A DNA stretch of 64,000 bases from Rhizobacter sp. AJA081-3 (lineage in GTDB: Bacteria > Pseudomonadota > Gammaproteobacteria > Burkholderiales > Burkholderiaceae_C). The position numbers were made by a program, and so were the translations under genes. The DNA is taken from contig NZ_CP059067.1 in assembly GCF_017795745.1 (NCBI RefSeq), forward strand, positions 62,001-126,000, written 5' to 3'. Below the pieces are notes generated by a model. The model had not been told where the DNA came from, did not search any database, and was given only the letters and a program-made list of their open reading frames with translations. How positions within the stretch are numbered: position 1 is the stretch's first letter; every line of letters begins with the position of its first letter. Below are positions 8,561 to 22,456 of this stretch, piece by piece.

Positions 8561-10681
8561 TCAGAGCCGGGCCAACGCGTCGCGGACCTCGCGCACGCTC
8601 AGGATCTCGGCGAGGATCTGCGGCGGCCGGGCCGGGTCGGCGCCGTACAGCGCGTAGACCGGCACACCGTTGCGGCCGAAGCCGGCCAGCGCAGCGGTGA
8701 TGGCGGCGTCGCGCCGCGTCCAGTCGGCGCGCAGCAGGACCACGCCTCGCGCGGCGAAGTCGGCCATCACCTCGGCGTCGGCCAGCGTGCTGCGCTTGTT
8801 GTACTGGCAGGTCACGCACCAGGCGGCGGTGAAGTCCACGAACACCGGCTTGCCGGCCGCGCGCAACTCGGCCACGCGTTGCTCGCTCCACGGCTGCCAG
8901 TGTGGCCCGGCCTCGCCGGTGCGGGGTGCGGGCGATGCGGCGGCCTGGAAGGCCGGCAGCATCCACGACAGCGCCAGCACCAGGCTCGCCACGCCGACCA
9001 CGCCGAATGCGGCCCGGGCCACCTGCCCGATGCCCGGCGTGCCCAGCGCCCACGCGATGAAGGTCAGCGCCAGCAGCGTGGCCAGCAATGCCGCGGCGCC
9101 GTCGATGCCAGTCTGCTGCCCGATCACCCAGACCAGCCAGACGACGGTGGCGAACATCGGGAAGGCCATCAGCACCTTGAAGCGCGCCATCCAGGCGCCG
9201 GGCCGCGGCAACGCGCGGGCCAGGCCCGGCCACAGGCTCGCGGCGAGGTAGGGCAGTGCCATGCCCAGGCCGAGCGCGCCGAAGATGGCCAGCGCTTCGG
9301 CGGCGGGCAAGGTGGCCGCCAGGCCGAGCGAGGCGCCCATGAAAGGCGCAGTGCAGGGCGAGGCCACGGCCACCGCGAGCACGCCGGTGAGCAGCGAATC
9401 GACCAGCGGGTGGCGCGCGCGCAGCGAGGCCAGTCCACTGGGCAGCACCGAGCCGAACTCGAACACGCCGGCCAGGTTCAGGCCGATCAGCGTGAACAGC
9501 GCGGCCAGCACCGCGATGACGGCGGGCGACTGCAATTGGAAGCCCCAGCCCAGTTGCTCACCGCCGGCGCGAAGCACCAGCAGCAGCGCGGCCAGGCCGA
9601 TGAACGACAGCACCACGCCGGCGGTGTAGGCGAGGCCGCCGAGCATCAGCGCCCGGCGGTCGTGCGCGTGGCTGGCGAAGCCCAGCACCTTCAGCGACAG
9701 CACCGGAAACACGCAGGGCATCAGGTTGAGGATCGCGCCGCCGATCAGCGCGAACAACAGCGCGGCCGCCAGGCCGAGCGGTGGTGCCGTGTTCGCCGCG
9801 GGCAGGGGCGCGGCGGTTGGCGCGGCTGCTGCTGCTGAGACGGGCGCGAGCTTCGGCCAACTGCCGGCGATCGCGAAACCGACCCGCGAGCCCACGGCGC
9901 TGCCGGCGGGCACCAGCACGGCGTCCATGCGCTGAGGGCTCTCGAAGCGCTGATCGGACAAAGGCACGGTCACCGTCCAGCGGCTGCCGCTCCATGCGGC
10001 CTGGCGCGGCGCGGCGTTGTCGAGCACGCCGGCGGTCTCGGGAAACAGCTCGATCGACTTGCCGGCCCAGCCGGCGGGCAGCCCGCCGATCTCGATCTGC
10101 ATGCCGCTGTCGGTCAGCGATGCCGACGCCGTGGCGCCGGCCAGCGCGCGCGGCGCCGACGCGAGGGCGGCGTCGAACGCCGCTGCCTGCGCCGACCAGG
10201 CTGCACGGGCCGGCAACTCAAGCGCGAAGTCGCCCGACTCGGGAATGCACACGTCCTTGCAGACCAGCCATTCGGCATGCAGCTTGATCGGCAAGGCGTC
10301 GGCGGCGAAACCCGCGGGGATCTCCACGCGCACCGGCAGCAACAGTTTGCCGTCGTAGCCGTGGTTGACCAGCGGGCCGATCGGCATGCGTCGGGGCGTG
10401 GGCCACTCGATCTCGCCGGCCTTCACGCCTTCGGGCAGCGTCCACTGCATTGTGGTCGGCAGGCCGGAGTCGCCGGGGTTCTTCCAGTACGTGTGCCAGT
10501 GCGGCTGGTGGTCGATGGACAGGCCCAGCCAGATCGTCTGGCCGGCGACCACGCCCTGTGGCGCGTGCGCGACGAGTTCGGCGCGGACCTGGTCGGTCGT
10601 GACGACGGTGCCCGGAGCGGCCAGCGTCGGCAGCGACGAGCCGAGGGTCAGGATCGCGAGGAGCGTGCGCAGCAGCCGCAT
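8561..10681 (-). CDS. DsbD/ScsB-type protein-disulfide reductase
   Basis: 706 residues. A signal peptide (ending TLAAP) is followed by a periplasmic DsbD N-terminal-like domain with the cysteine pair in WLVCKDVCIPESG. A membrane domain follows with eight helices and the redox cysteines in LNLMPCVFPVLSLK and ASPCTAPFMGAS. The C-terminal thioredoxin domain has WCVTC (cysteines 622 and 625). The enzyme passes electrons from cytoplasmic thioredoxin across the membrane to periplasmic thiol proteins. The neighbouring redoxin is a likely client; cytochrome c maturation is another. The ATG at 10679-10681 fits the signal peptide. The frame stays open far upstream, but that part is antisense to the atp genes. 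Confidence 0.92.
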   Translation of the reverse strand: MRLLRTLLAILTLGSSLPTLAAPGTVVTTDQVRAELVAHAPQGVVAGQTIWLGLSIDHQPHWHTYWKNPGDSGLPTTMQWTLPEGVKAGEIEWPTPRRMPIGPLVNHGYDGKLLLPVRVEIPAGFAADALPIKLHAEWLVCKDVCIPESGDFALELPARAAWSAQAAAFDAALASAPRALAGATASASLTDSGMQIEIGGLPAGWAGKSIELFPETAGVLDNAAPRQAAWSGSRWTVTVPLSDQRFESPQRMDAVLVPAGSAVGSRVGFAIAGSWPKLAPVSAAAAAPTAAPLPAANTAPPLGLAAALLFALIGGAILNLMPCVFPVLSLKVLGFASHAHDRRALMLGGLAYTAGVVLSFIGLAALLLVLRAGGEQLGWGFQLQSPAVIAVLAALFTLIGLNLAGVFEFGSVLPSGLASLRARHPLVDSLLTGVLAVAVASPCTAPFMGASLGLAATLPAAEALAIFGALGLGMALPYLAASLWPGLARALPRPGAWMARFKVLMAFPMFATVVWLVWVIGQQTGIDGAAALLATLLALTFIAWALGTPGIGQVARAAFGVVGVASLVLALSWMLPAFQAAASPAPRTGEAGPHWQPWSEQRVAELRAAGKPVFVDFTAAWCVTCQYNKRSTLADAEVMADFAARGVVLLRADWTRRDAAITAALAGFGRNGVPVYALYGADPARPPQILAEILSVREVRDALARL

Positions 10682-10876
10682 GGCAGGTTCGAGTGACGGA
10701 ACAAGAGGAGATTGTCGTTGCTGCGCGGGCCGGGTTGTCGCCAAGCGCAACGAAGCCCTGGAGCGACTCGCGACGGCGGGCGAAGGTTCCATGCGCGCGC
10801 GCAAAAGCGTGATGTAAGGCAAGCGCCCGAACATGCGCGCGGAGACGTCACAAGACCCGACGGAATAGGGGGTCGG

Positions 10877-10904
10877 TCGAACAGACCGGGTTACCCCGTA
10901 TAAT
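10877..10904 (+). promoter_or_regulatory. Predicted promoter of the atp operon
   Basis: A perfect TATAAT -10 box lies at 10899-10904 within CCCGTATAATTCCG, with a weak -35 candidate TCGAAC at 10877-10882 and a 16-base spacer. It sits about 40 bases upstream of the atpI ATG and is the only consensus -10 in the 261-base gap between the divergent dsbD-type gene and atpI. Confidence 0.65.
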
Positions 10905-10942
10905 TCCGAGGCTTTGCTGCAAGCAGACGTAACCCGCGCACC

Positions 10943-11437
10943 ATGACCGACACGATCGACCAGGGCGCGCGGATCGCCAGCGAGACAGATGAGGCGACGG
11001 ATCCGCCTTTCAAGACACTGTCCCGCGAAGAGGCGCAGGCCTTGAGAGCGTCCATCCCGCAGGTTTCGCCCTGGCGGGTCGTCGCGGCCCAGGCCGCGGC
11101 GGGCTTGGTGTGCGGGGCCGTCACCTGGCTCGTCACCGAGCGAAGCGGGGCAGCCTGGTCGGCGCTTTACGGCGCGGCCGCTGTGGTGGTGCCGGGTGCC
11201 TTGCTGGCACGCGGGATGACCAGAGGTACCAGTTCCAATCCGGGCGCTGCCGTGTTCGGGTTCATGTTCTGGGAGCTGGTGAAGATTGGGGTGGCGGTCG
11301 GCATGCTGCTGGCCGCTCCGAGGGTGGTACCCGGCCTGAGCTGGCCAGCGTTGCTGGTGGCGATGGTCGTGTGCGTGAAGGTGAACTGGTGGGCGCTGCT
11401 GTGGCGGCGCCGACCGGTAGCGACGAAGACAACATAA
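10943..11437 (+). CDS. atpI: ATP synthase protein I
   Basis: 164 residues. A polar N-terminus of about 45 residues precedes four hydrophobic helices (beginning PWRVVAAQAAAGLVCGAVTWL and LYGAAAVVVPGALLARGM). The short FGFMFWELVKIGVAVGML segment is typical of betaproteobacterial AtpI. AtpI assists assembly of the c-ring or of Mg uptake for the synthase and is not part of the final enzyme. It is first in the atp gene order and lies 15 bases before atpB, which confirms the assignment despite low conservation of the family. Confidence 0.85.
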   Translation: MTDTIDQGARIASETDEATDPPFKTLSREEAQALRASIPQVSPWRVVAAQAAAGLVCGAVTWLVTERSGAAWSALYGAAAVVVPGALLARGMTRGTSSNPGAAVFGFMFWELVKIGVAVGMLLAAPRVVPGLSWPALLVAMVVCVKVNWWALLWRRRPVATKTT

Positions 11438-11452
11438 CGAGTCCGATTCGAC

Positions 11453-12316
11453 ATGGCTGCCGACGCTCAACATGGACCCACTGCCGGTGAATACATCGGC
11501 CATCACCTTCAGCACCTGCGCTCGAAAGAGCAGCTGAACATCGTCGACTTCACGGTCTTCAACATCGACACGCTGGTCTGGTCGATCCTGATGGGCGTGC
11601 TCGGCCTGTGGGTGCTGCGCGGCGTTGCCAAGCGCGTCACCTCCGGCGTGCCGGGCCGGCTGCAGGCCGCCGTCGAGCTGGTGCTCGAGATGGTCGACAA
11701 CCAGGCCAAGTCGATCGTGCACAACGCGCAGTCGCGCAAGTTCGTCGGCCCGCTGGCGCTGACCGTGTTCATCTGGATCTTCCTGATGAACTCGATGGAC
11801 TTCCTGCCCGTCGACCTGATCCCGCGAATCTGGGAGTGGATCTACGGCGCCGCCGGCGGCGACCCGCACCACGCCTACATGCGCGTCGTGCCCACCGCCG
11901 ACCTCTCGGCCACGCTGGGCATGTCGATCGGCGTGCTGCTGGTGTGCCTGTACTACAACGTCAAGATCAAGGGCCTGGGTGGCTGGATCCACGAGCTGTT
12001 CTCGGCCCCGTTCGGCGCGCACCCGCTGCTGTGGCCGTTCAATTTCCTGATGCAGATGATCGAGTTCCTGGCCAAGACCGTGTCGCACGGCATGCGGCTG
12101 TTCGGCAACATGTACGCCGGCGAACTGGTCTTCATGCTGATCGCGCTGATGGGCGCCGCCGGCTTCGGCTCGGCCACGGGCATCTTCCTGTGGCTCGGCC
12201 ACATCATCGCCGGCACCGGCTGGGCGATCTTCCACATCCTGATCGTGGCGCTGCAGGCGTTCATCTTCATGATGCTCACGCTCGTGTATGTCGGCCAGGC
12301 GCACGACGCTCACTGA
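11453..12316 (+). CDS. atpB: F1Fo ATP synthase subunit a
   Basis: 287 residues. This is the Fo half-channel subunit. The essential arginine sits in SHGMRLFGNMYAGELVF, and the final helices run GWAIFHILIVALQAFIFMMLTLVYV. The N-terminal domain with EYIGHHLQHL and FNIDTLVWSILMGVLGLWVL matches proteobacterial AtpB. It conducts protons past the c-ring to drive rotation. It is second in a canonical atpIBEFHAGDC operon. Confidence 0.97.
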   Translation: MAADAQHGPTAGEYIGHHLQHLRSKEQLNIVDFTVFNIDTLVWSILMGVLGLWVLRGVAKRVTSGVPGRLQAAVELVLEMVDNQAKSIVHNAQSRKFVGPLALTVFIWIFLMNSMDFLPVDLIPRIWEWIYGAAGGDPHHAYMRVVPTADLSATLGMSIGVLLVCLYYNVKIKGLGGWIHELFSAPFGAHPLLWPFNFLMQMIEFLAKTVSHGMRLFGNMYAGELVFMLIALMGAAGFGSATGIFLWLGHIIAGTGWAIFHILIVALQAFIFMMLTLVYVGQAHDAH

Positions 12317-12619
<303 letters not shown>

Positions 12620-12662
12620 TCCGCCGGCGCCCCGATCAACCTGCCCCAAGAAAGGTGTTGCC

Positions 12663-13133
12663 GTGAGTCTCAACGCAACCCTGTTTGCGCAGCTCGTGGT
12701 GTTCTTCATCCTCGCGTGGTTCACGATGAAATTCGTGTGGCCGCCGATCGTGAAGGCGCTCGATGAGCGTGCGCAGAAGATCGCCGACGGCCTGTCGGCC
12801 GCCGACAAGGCGAAGGCCGACCTCGCCAGCGCCAACAAGCGCGTCGAGGAGCAGCTCACCGCCGCCCGTACCGACGCCGCCCAGCGCCTGGCCGATGCCG
12901 AGCGCCTGGCGCAGCAGATGATCGAAGAGGCCAAGGGCCGCGCGTCCGACGAAGGCGCCAAGATCATCGCTGCCGCCAAGGCCGAAGCCGAGCAGGAAGC
13001 CGTGAAGGCCCGCGAGGCGCTGCGCGAGCAGGTGGCCGCGCTGGCCGTCAAGGGTGCCGAGCAGATCCTGCGCAAGGAGGTCAATGCCGGTGTGCACGCC
13101 GACCTGCTGTCGCGCCTGAAGACGGAGCTGTGA
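12663..13133 (+). CDS. atpF: F1Fo ATP synthase subunit b
   Basis: 156 residues. A single N-terminal membrane helix ([19 protein letters not shown]) is followed by a long charged, alanine-rich coiled coil that forms the peripheral stalk. The start is GTG at 12663, preceded by AAGAAAGGTGTTGCC. It lies between atpE and atpH as expected. Its length equals the E. coli subunit. Confidence 0.96.
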   Translation: MSLNATLFAQLVVFFILAWFTMKFVWPPIVKALDERAQKIADGLSAADKAKADLASANKRVEEQLTAARTDAAQRLADAERLAQQMIEEAKGRASDEGAKIIAAAKAEAEQEAVKAREALREQVAALAVKGAEQILRKEVNAGVHADLLSRLKTEL

Positions 13134-13136
13134 TCC

Positions 13137-13670
13137 ATGGCTGAGCTCGCAACCATCGCGCGCCCCTACGCCGAGGCCTTGTTCAAGGCTGTCGGCGCAG
13201 CCGACGCCCTGGCCGTGGCGGAGCAGGTTGCCGAGCTCGCCAAGGTGGCGGGCGACAGCCAGCTGCGCCAGTTCGCCGACAGCCCGAAGACCCAGCCCGA
13301 ACAGGTGTTCACGCTGGTGACTTCGGTCGTCAAGGTGTTCCTCGGCGACGCCGCGAAGAACCTGCTGCGCACGGTGATCGACAACGGCCGCCTCGCGGCG
13401 ATGCCGGAAATCGCGGCGCAGTTCCATTCGCTGGTGAACGCGCGCTCCGGCGTGTCCGACGCCACGGTGTACAGCGCCTTCCCGATCGACGCGGCGCAGC
13501 TCCCCGGGGTGGTGGCCTCGCTGGAGAAGCGCTTCGGCCGCAAGCTCAATGCGAGCGTGGTGGTCGATGCATCGCTGATCGGCGGCATCCGCGTGGTGGT
13601 CGGCGACGAGGTGCTCGACACCTCGGTGGCGGCCCGGCTCGAACAAATGAAAGTGGCGTTGACTGCCTGA
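13137..13670 (+). CDS. atpH: F1Fo ATP synthase subunit delta
   Basis: 177 residues. It starts [19 protein letters not shown], the conserved N-terminal helix that binds the top of the alpha subunits, and ends with [20 protein letters not shown], the conserved C-terminal segment of OSCP/delta. It joins the peripheral stalk to F1. Only three bases separate it from the atpF stop. Confidence 0.96.
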   Translation: MAELATIARPYAEALFKAVGAADALAVAEQVAELAKVAGDSQLRQFADSPKTQPEQVFTLVTSVVKVFLGDAAKNLLRTVIDNGRLAAMPEIAAQFHSLVNARSGVSDATVYSAFPIDAAQLPGVVASLEKRFGRKLNASVVVDASLIGGIRVVVGDEVLDTSVAARLEQMKVALTA

Positions 13671-13721
13671 GCACCGCATCGCGTTGCGCTTGAGCTGGTC
13701 CCCGTCGTCACGGAGAAAGTC

Positions 13722-15275
<1,554 letters not shown>

Positions 15276-15285
15276 GGAGCCCGTC

Positions 15286-17611
<2,326 letters not shown>

Positions 17612-17620
17612 GGAGCCGCC

Positions 17621-18040
17621 ATGGCCGCCACCATCCACGTCGACGTCGTCTCCGCAGAAGCGAGCATCTTCTCCGGCGAGGCGAAGTTCGTCGCGCTGCC
17701 GGGCGAAGCCGGCGAGCTCGGCATCCTGCCGCGCCACACGCCGCTGATCACCCGCATCAAGCCGGGTGCGGTGCGCATCGAGCGTGCCGACAACGGCGAA
17801 GAGGAGTTCGTCTTCGTCGCCGGCGGCATCCTCGAGGTGCAGCCGCACTGCGTCACCGTGCTGGCCGACACCGCGATCCGCGGCCATGACCTCGACGAGG
17901 CCAAGGCCACGGAAGCGAAGAAGCTCGCCGAAGAAGCGATGAAGAACGCCAAGAGCGACATCGACTTCGCCGCGGCGCAAAGTGAGTTCGCGACCATGGC
18001 CGCGCAACTCGCCGCGATTCAGAAGCTGCGCCGCAAGTAA
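17621..18040 (+). CDS. atpC: F1Fo ATP synthase subunit epsilon
   Basis: 139 residues. The N-terminal beta-sandwich ([21 protein letters not shown], then [14 protein letters not shown]) is followed by a C-terminal two-helix domain ([20 protein letters not shown]) that can inhibit ATP hydrolysis. It is the last gene of the operon and is followed within 25 bases by a terminator hairpin. Confidence 0.96.
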   Translation: MAATIHVDVVSAEASIFSGEAKFVALPGEAGELGILPRHTPLITRIKPGAVRIERADNGEEEFVFVAGGILEVQPHCVTVLADTAIRGHDLDEAKATEAKKLAEEAMKNAKSDIDFAAAQSEFATMAAQLAAIQKLRRK

Positions 18041-18060
18041 GCGCCTCGGCTTCGCGAACC

Positions 18061-18094
18061 ACCCGCCCGGCGGCGACGCCCGGCGGGTTTTTTC
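18061..18094 (+). terminator. Rho-independent terminator after atpC
   Basis: A 12-base-pair stem with one mismatch (18061-18072 with 18077-18088) closes a GCGA tetraloop and is followed by TTTTTT. It lies between atpC and the convergent transporter gene ending at 18104. The U-tract is on the plus side, so it mainly serves the atp operon. Confidence 0.85.
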
Positions 18095-18103
18095 TTGCGC
18101 GCG

Positions 18104-19096
18104 TCAGTCGCGGCGCACGCCGAAAGCCCAGGCGATCACCGAGAAGCTCACGAAAGCCAGCGCCGTGCTGACCATGATGATGCGCGTCACCCGGCCATTG
18201 TCGGCGCCGTAGCGCTCGGCCAGGATGGCTACGTTGCTGGCACTGGGTAGCGCGGCGTTGAGCACCAGTACCAGCAGCGCGAACTGCGAGATGGTCGCCC
18301 CGAGCGCATTGGCCACCACGCCGCCGCTGAGCACCAGCAGGGGATGCACCAGCAGCTTGACCAATGCCACCGGCAGGTAGTCGGCCGTCGGCGTGCGGGT
18401 GTGCGCGTGCTGCTGCGCGCGCCACAGCACGGCGCCGATGGTGAACAGCGCCACCGGCGTGGCGGCATCGCCGAGCATGCGCACGATCTCCTTGACCGGC
18501 CCGGGCAGCGGCACCGACAGCGCTGCCACCGCGGCGCCGAGCGCGATGGCCCAGGGCAGCGGGTTGGAGAAGGCGCCTCGCATTGCGCGGCCCAGCGGGG
18601 CCCACAAGCCATGCTGCGTGGCTGTCTCGCTGGCCGGGCGCAGCTGCGCCAGCGCCAGGCACAGCGAACTGGTGACGACGATGTCGATCAGGATGCAGCC
18701 GATCAGGGGCCCGGCCACCTTCTCGCCGAGCAGGCCGATCAGCAGCGGGAAGCCCATGAAGCCGGAGTTCGGAAAGGCCGCAACCAGCGCACCGAACGCG
18801 GCGTCCTTCATCGACACGCCAGGCCCCTCGGGCGAGCGGCGCAGCGTCAGCGCGATCGTGAAGCCGACCATCAGCAGCGCGCTGCCGCCCCAGATGGCGA
18901 TCAGCACCGGGTCGATGAGCTGCGCGAAGGGCATGCTCGAACCGAAGCGGAACAGCATGCACGGCAGCGCGAAGAAGAGCACGAAACCGTTCAGCCCCGG
19001 GATGGCCGACTCGGGAAGATAGTTGCGTTGAACGGCGAGGTAGCCGAGCAGCACGAGCGCGAAGAAGGGGAAGGTGACGGCCAGGATCGCCTGCAT
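18104..19096 (-). CDS. AEC-family transporter (auxin efflux carrier / MdcF-like)
   Basis: 330 residues with about ten hydrophobic helices. The conserved NSGFMGFPLLIGLLGE motif and the C-terminal helix LNAALPSASNVAILAERYG are typical of the AEC family, which includes malonate and malate permeases (MdcF, MleP). The first helix starts MQAILAVTFPFFALVLLGYLA. The substrate cannot be told from the sequence, and no malonate decarboxylase genes are nearby. Confidence 0.88.
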   Translation of the reverse strand: MQAILAVTFPFFALVLLGYLAVQRNYLPESAIPGLNGFVLFFALPCMLFRFGSSMPFAQLIDPVLIAIWGGSALLMVGFTIALTLRRSPEGPGVSMKDAAFGALVAAFPNSGFMGFPLLIGLLGEKVAGPLIGCILIDIVVTSSLCLALAQLRPASETATQHGLWAPLGRAMRGAFSNPLPWAIALGAAVAALSVPLPGPVKEIVRMLGDAATPVALFTIGAVLWRAQQHAHTRTPTADYLPVALVKLLVHPLLVLSGGVVANALGATISQFALLVLVLNAALPSASNVAILAERYGADNGRVTRIIMVSTALAFVSFSVIAWAFGVRRD

Positions 19097-19144
19097 GGCC
19101 GCCAGTATCGCAGCGCGCCGGGCGCGCCGCGGCTCACGGGTGAC

Positions 19145-19450
19145 TCAGTCCCAGTGCGCGTCCAGTTGCTGCAGCCTTTCGCGTGCGACATGCTCGCCGT
19201 GGGCGAGCGAGATGGCGCCGAACAGGTGCGAGCGCAGGTTCCACAGGTCGCCGCGGTCGTGCGAGCGCAGGATGCGCAGTTCCAGCGGCCCACGCTGCGG
19301 CGCGGGCAGGTCCTGCACGAGCGAGCGGCACAGCTGGCGGAGGAACTCCACCTCGCCGTTCTCGTCCGGAAGCTCGGTCCTTTCGAGGCGGGCGAGCCTC
19401 AGGACGCTGTCGAGGGCCCGCTTCCAGCGGGTGTCGGAGTGCGATTGCAT
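19145..19450 (-). CDS. Small hypothetical protein
   Basis: About 101 residues from MQSHSDTRW, or 105 from a start four codons upstream. It is charged and leucine-rich (ALDSVLRLARLERTELPDENGEVEFLRQLCRSL) and probably all-helical, with no signal peptide or membrane segment. I recognise no family. It lies alone between the AEC transporter and the divergent Rep helicase. Codon use is like its neighbours, so it is likely a real gene of unknown role. Confidence 0.55.
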   Translation of the reverse strand: MQSHSDTRWKRALDSVLRLARLERTELPDENGEVEFLRQLCRSLVQDLPAPQRGPLELRILRSHDRGDLWNLRSHLFGAISLAHGEHVARERLQQLDAHWD

Positions 19451-19690
19451 GAGATGGACCATGGTGGGCTCGACGGGGCTGCCTTCGTGGGACGGCGCTT
19501 CGGCCAGGGTGGGGGTGACGACGGACGGCAGTGTGGGCCGGCCGTCGCGGGCGCGGAACAGGCGGCACGCACGCGATCGGCGCTTCGCCTGAAAACGTCA
19601 CCGCGAGTGGCCTGCGTGTGGTGCCGGAACCCACGTTGCCGTGACATTTGCCCAGGGTGCCGAGAGGCACGGAGCGCACCGGCGCGCCGC

Positions 19691-19696
19691 TATGAT
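19691..19696 (+). promoter_or_regulatory. Possible -10 box upstream of rep
   Basis: TATGAT lies 35 bases before the GTG start of the helicase gene. I see no good -35 at the expected distance, so support is limited to the -10 match and its position. Confidence 0.35.
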
Positions 19697-19730
19697 GGGC
19701 TGCCCCTGACCGCATCGACTGCCGCCCTCT

Positions 19731-21788
19731 GTGTCCGAACCTGCCGCTTCGCTCAACCCGGCCCAGCTCGAAGCGGTGCACCACCTCGGTGGGCCCTGCC
19801 TCGTGCTGGCCGGCGCCGGATCGGGCAAGACACGCGTCATCACGCACAAGATCGCACGGCTGCTGCAGGCCGGCTACGCGCCCGGGCAGATCGCCGCGAT
19901 CACCTTCACCAACAAGGCCGCCGCCGAGATGCGCGAACGCGCCAAGGCGCTGATCGGCGCGCGAGCCGCCAAGCCGCTGGTGGTGAGCACCTTCCACTCG
20001 CTGGGCGTGCGCATCCTGCGCGGCGACGGCCAGCGCATCGGTCTGAAGGAGCAGTTCAGCATCCTCGACAGCGACGACGTGCTGGGCATCCTGAAGGACG
20101 CCGGCAGCAGCACCGACAACGCGCTGGCGCGCCGCTGGCAATGGGCCATCAGCGGCTGGAAGAACCAGGGCCTGAGCAGCGGCCAGGTCGAGCCGGCGAA
20201 CGACGACGAGCGCGTCGCGCAGCGTGTCATGCAGCGCTACGAGGAGCGGCTCGCCGCGTTCCAGGCGGTCGACTTCGACGACCTGATCGGACTGCCGATG
20301 CAGTTGCTGCGCCGCGAACCCGAGGTGCGCGCCAAGTGGCAGGACCAGCTGCGCTATCTGCTCGTCGATGAGTACCAGGACACCAACGCGACGCAGTACG
20401 AGATGCTCAAGCTGCTGGCCGGTGACCGCGCCATGTTCACCGCGGTGGGAGACGACGACCAGAGCATCTACGGCTGGCGCGGCGCGACCATCGACAACCT
20501 GAAGCGCCTGCCGGTCGAGTACCCGCAGCTCAGGGTCATCGCGCTGGAGCAGAACTACCGCTCCACCGGCCACATCCTGCGCGCGGCCAACGCGGTGATC
20601 GGAAACAACCCCAAGCTGTTCGAGAAGAAGCTGTGGAGCGCCTTTGGCGATGGCGAGCCGGTGCGCGTGATCGAGTGCGATGGCGAGGAGCACGAGGCCG
20701 AGCGCGCGGTGGCCTTCATCCAGAGCCAGCGTGGCCAGGGCGGGCAGGTCGCGTTCAAGGACTTCGCAGTCCTCTACCGCGCCAACCACCAGGCCAAGGT
20801 GTTCGAGAAGGCGCTGCGCAAGGCGAGCATCCCCTACAAGGTGTCGGGCGGCCAGAGCTTCTTCGACCGTGCCGAGATCAAGGACCTGTGCGCCTGGCTG
20901 CGCCTGCTCGTCAACAACGACGACGACCCGGCCTTCCTGCGCGCCGTGGCCACGCCCAAGCGCGGCATCGGCCACCAGACACTGGCCAGCCTTGGCGAGT
21001 TCGCGGGCAAGTGGAAGACCAGCCTGTACGAAGCGCTGTTCGCCGACAGCCTGGGCACGGCGCTGCCTGCGCGCGCGGTCGGCTCGCTGCACGAGTTCGG
21101 CCGCTATGTGAACGACCTCGAGTACCGCGCCCGCCACACCACCGGCGCCGAGGATGCGAAGGCGCTGCTGATGGGCTGGCTGAAGGACATCGACTACGAG
21201 AAGCACCTCTACGAGGGCGAGGAGAGCGAGAAGCTCGCCGCGGCCCGCTGGTCCAACGTGATGGACTTCGTCGACTGGGTTTCGCGCCGTTGCGGCGGCG
21301 AGATCGAGAACGATGGTGGTCTCGCGGTCGAGACCGAGAAGAAGAGCGTGCTCGAGGTGGCGCAGACCATCTCGGTGATCATCAGCCTGGCCGAACGCGG
21401 CGACGAGCAGGACGTGGTGACGCTGTCGACGCTGCACGCTGCCAAGGGCCTGGAGTGGCCGCACGTGGTGCTCGCCGGGGTCAACGAGGGCTTGCTGCCG
21501 TTCAGGAGCGAGGACGACGAGATGACGCCGCAGCGCCTCGAGGAGGAGCGGCGGCTGATGTACGTCGGCATCACGCGCGCACGCACCACGCTGGCGGTGA
21601 GCACGCTGCGCCGGCGCAAGCGCGGGCGCGACACCGTGCAGGGCGTGCCGAGCCGCTTCATCGGCGAGATGAAGCTGCACGAGGTGCAGGTGAAGGAAGA
21701 TCCGCGCGCGAAGCTGAAGGCGCTGCGCGAGGCGGCGGCGGCGCGTGCCGCGCAGGCGGTGGTGGCCGACGCGAAGGTGAATCCATGA
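19731..21788 (+). CDS. rep: ATP-dependent DNA helicase Rep (UvrD/Rep superfamily 1)
   Basis: 685 residues with a GTG start. All SF1A motifs are present in order: the Q-motif LNPAQLEAV, motif I AGAGSGKT (residues 27-34), motif Ia TFTNKAAAEMRER, motif II LVDEYQDTN, motif III GDDDQSIYGWRGA, motif IV EQNYRST, motif V VVTLSTLHAAKGLEW, and motif VI EERRLMYVGITRA. The length and the DDDQSIYGWRGA form favour Rep over UvrD or PcrA. It is a 3'-5' helicase that clears proteins ahead of replication forks. Its stop overlaps the start of the next gene by four bases (ATGA). Confidence 0.93.
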   Translation: MSEPAASLNPAQLEAVHHLGGPCLVLAGAGSGKTRVITHKIARLLQAGYAPGQIAAITFTNKAAAEMRERAKALIGARAAKPLVVSTFHSLGVRILRGDGQRIGLKEQFSILDSDDVLGILKDAGSSTDNALARRWQWAISGWKNQGLSSGQVEPANDDERVAQRVMQRYEERLAAFQAVDFDDLIGLPMQLLRREPEVRAKWQDQLRYLLVDEYQDTNATQYEMLKLLAGDRAMFTAVGDDDQSIYGWRGATIDNLKRLPVEYPQLRVIALEQNYRSTGHILRAANAVIGNNPKLFEKKLWSAFGDGEPVRVIECDGEEHEAERAVAFIQSQRGQGGQVAFKDFAVLYRANHQAKVFEKALRKASIPYKVSGGQSFFDRAEIKDLCAWLRLLVNNDDDPAFLRAVATPKRGIGHQTLASLGEFAGKWKTSLYEALFADSLGTALPARAVGSLHEFGRYVNDLEYRARHTTGAEDAKALLMGWLKDIDYEKHLYEGEESEKLAAARWSNVMDFVDWVSRRCGGEIENDGGLAVETEKKSVLEVAQTISVIISLAERGDEQDVVTLSTLHAAKGLEWPHVVLAGVNEGLLPFRSEDDEMTPQRLEEERRLMYVGITRARTTLAVSTLRRRKRGRDTVQGVPSRFIGEMKLHEVQVKEDPRAKLKALREAAAARAAQAVVADAKVNP

Positions 21789-22456
21789 GGCGGATGCTGC
21801 CGGTGGCCATCGTGCTGGCGGCCGCCGTGGCGATCGGCGCCGGGCTCGGCCTGCTGCCTGCAGGATGGGTGTTCGTCGCCAAGCCGCTGGCCACGCTGCT
21901 GCTCATGGTGCTGGCCTGGCCGCGGGGCACCGACACGCCGAGGCTGCGCCGCCTCGTGCTGGTCGGACTGGTGCTCTCGCTGGCCGGCGACGTGGCGCTG
22001 ATGTGGCCGAAGGAAGGTTTCCTGCCGGGACTGATCGCCTTCCTGCTCGCGCACCTGGCCTACATCGCCGCGTTCTGCACGCGCGCGAAGTTCCTGTCGC
22101 GGCGGACTCCCTTCGCCGTCTATGCCGTGGTGGCCGGTGCCGTGCTGATGCACCTGTGGCCGGGCGTGCCGGCGGCCCTGCGCGTGCCGGTGCTGCTGTA
22201 CGTGCTGTGCCTGGCCTCGATGGCGGCGCAGGCGGCGGCGGTGTGGCTCGCCGCACGCGGCACGGCCGACGAAGCGCTGACACGGTCCGCGGCGATCGGC
22301 GGCGCGCTGTTCGTCGCCTCGGACGCGCTGCTGGCCACGAACAAGTTCGCCGGGCCGCTGCCGCTCGCGCCGCTGCTCGTGCTCTCGACCTATTGGGCGG
22401 CGCAGTTCTTCATCGTCGGCTCGCTGCGCGAGCGCGCCACGCCTACATTCCCTTGA
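21785..22456 (+). CDS. YhhN-family membrane protein (lysoplasmalogenase-like)
   Basis: 223 residues with seven to eight hydrophobic helices. The YhhN/TMEM86 features are visible: VLSLAGDVALMWP with the conserved aspartate, FLLAHLAYIAAF, and the late ALFVASDALLATNKF with a second conserved aspartate. The human homologue TMEM86B hydrolyses lysoplasmalogen; the bacterial role is unknown. It overlaps rep by four bases, and its 3' end overlaps the convergent response-regulator gene by 14 bases. Confidence 0.85.
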   Translation: MRRMLPVAIVLAAAVAIGAGLGLLPAGWVFVAKPLATLLLMVLAWPRGTDTPRLRRLVLVGLVLSLAGDVALMWPKEGFLPGLIAFLLAHLAYIAAFCTRAKFLSRRTPFAVYAVVAGAVLMHLWPGVPAALRVPVLLYVLCLASMAAQAAAVWLAARGTADEALTRSAAIGGALFVASDALLATNKFAGPLPLAPLLVLSTYWAAQFFIVGSLRERATPTFP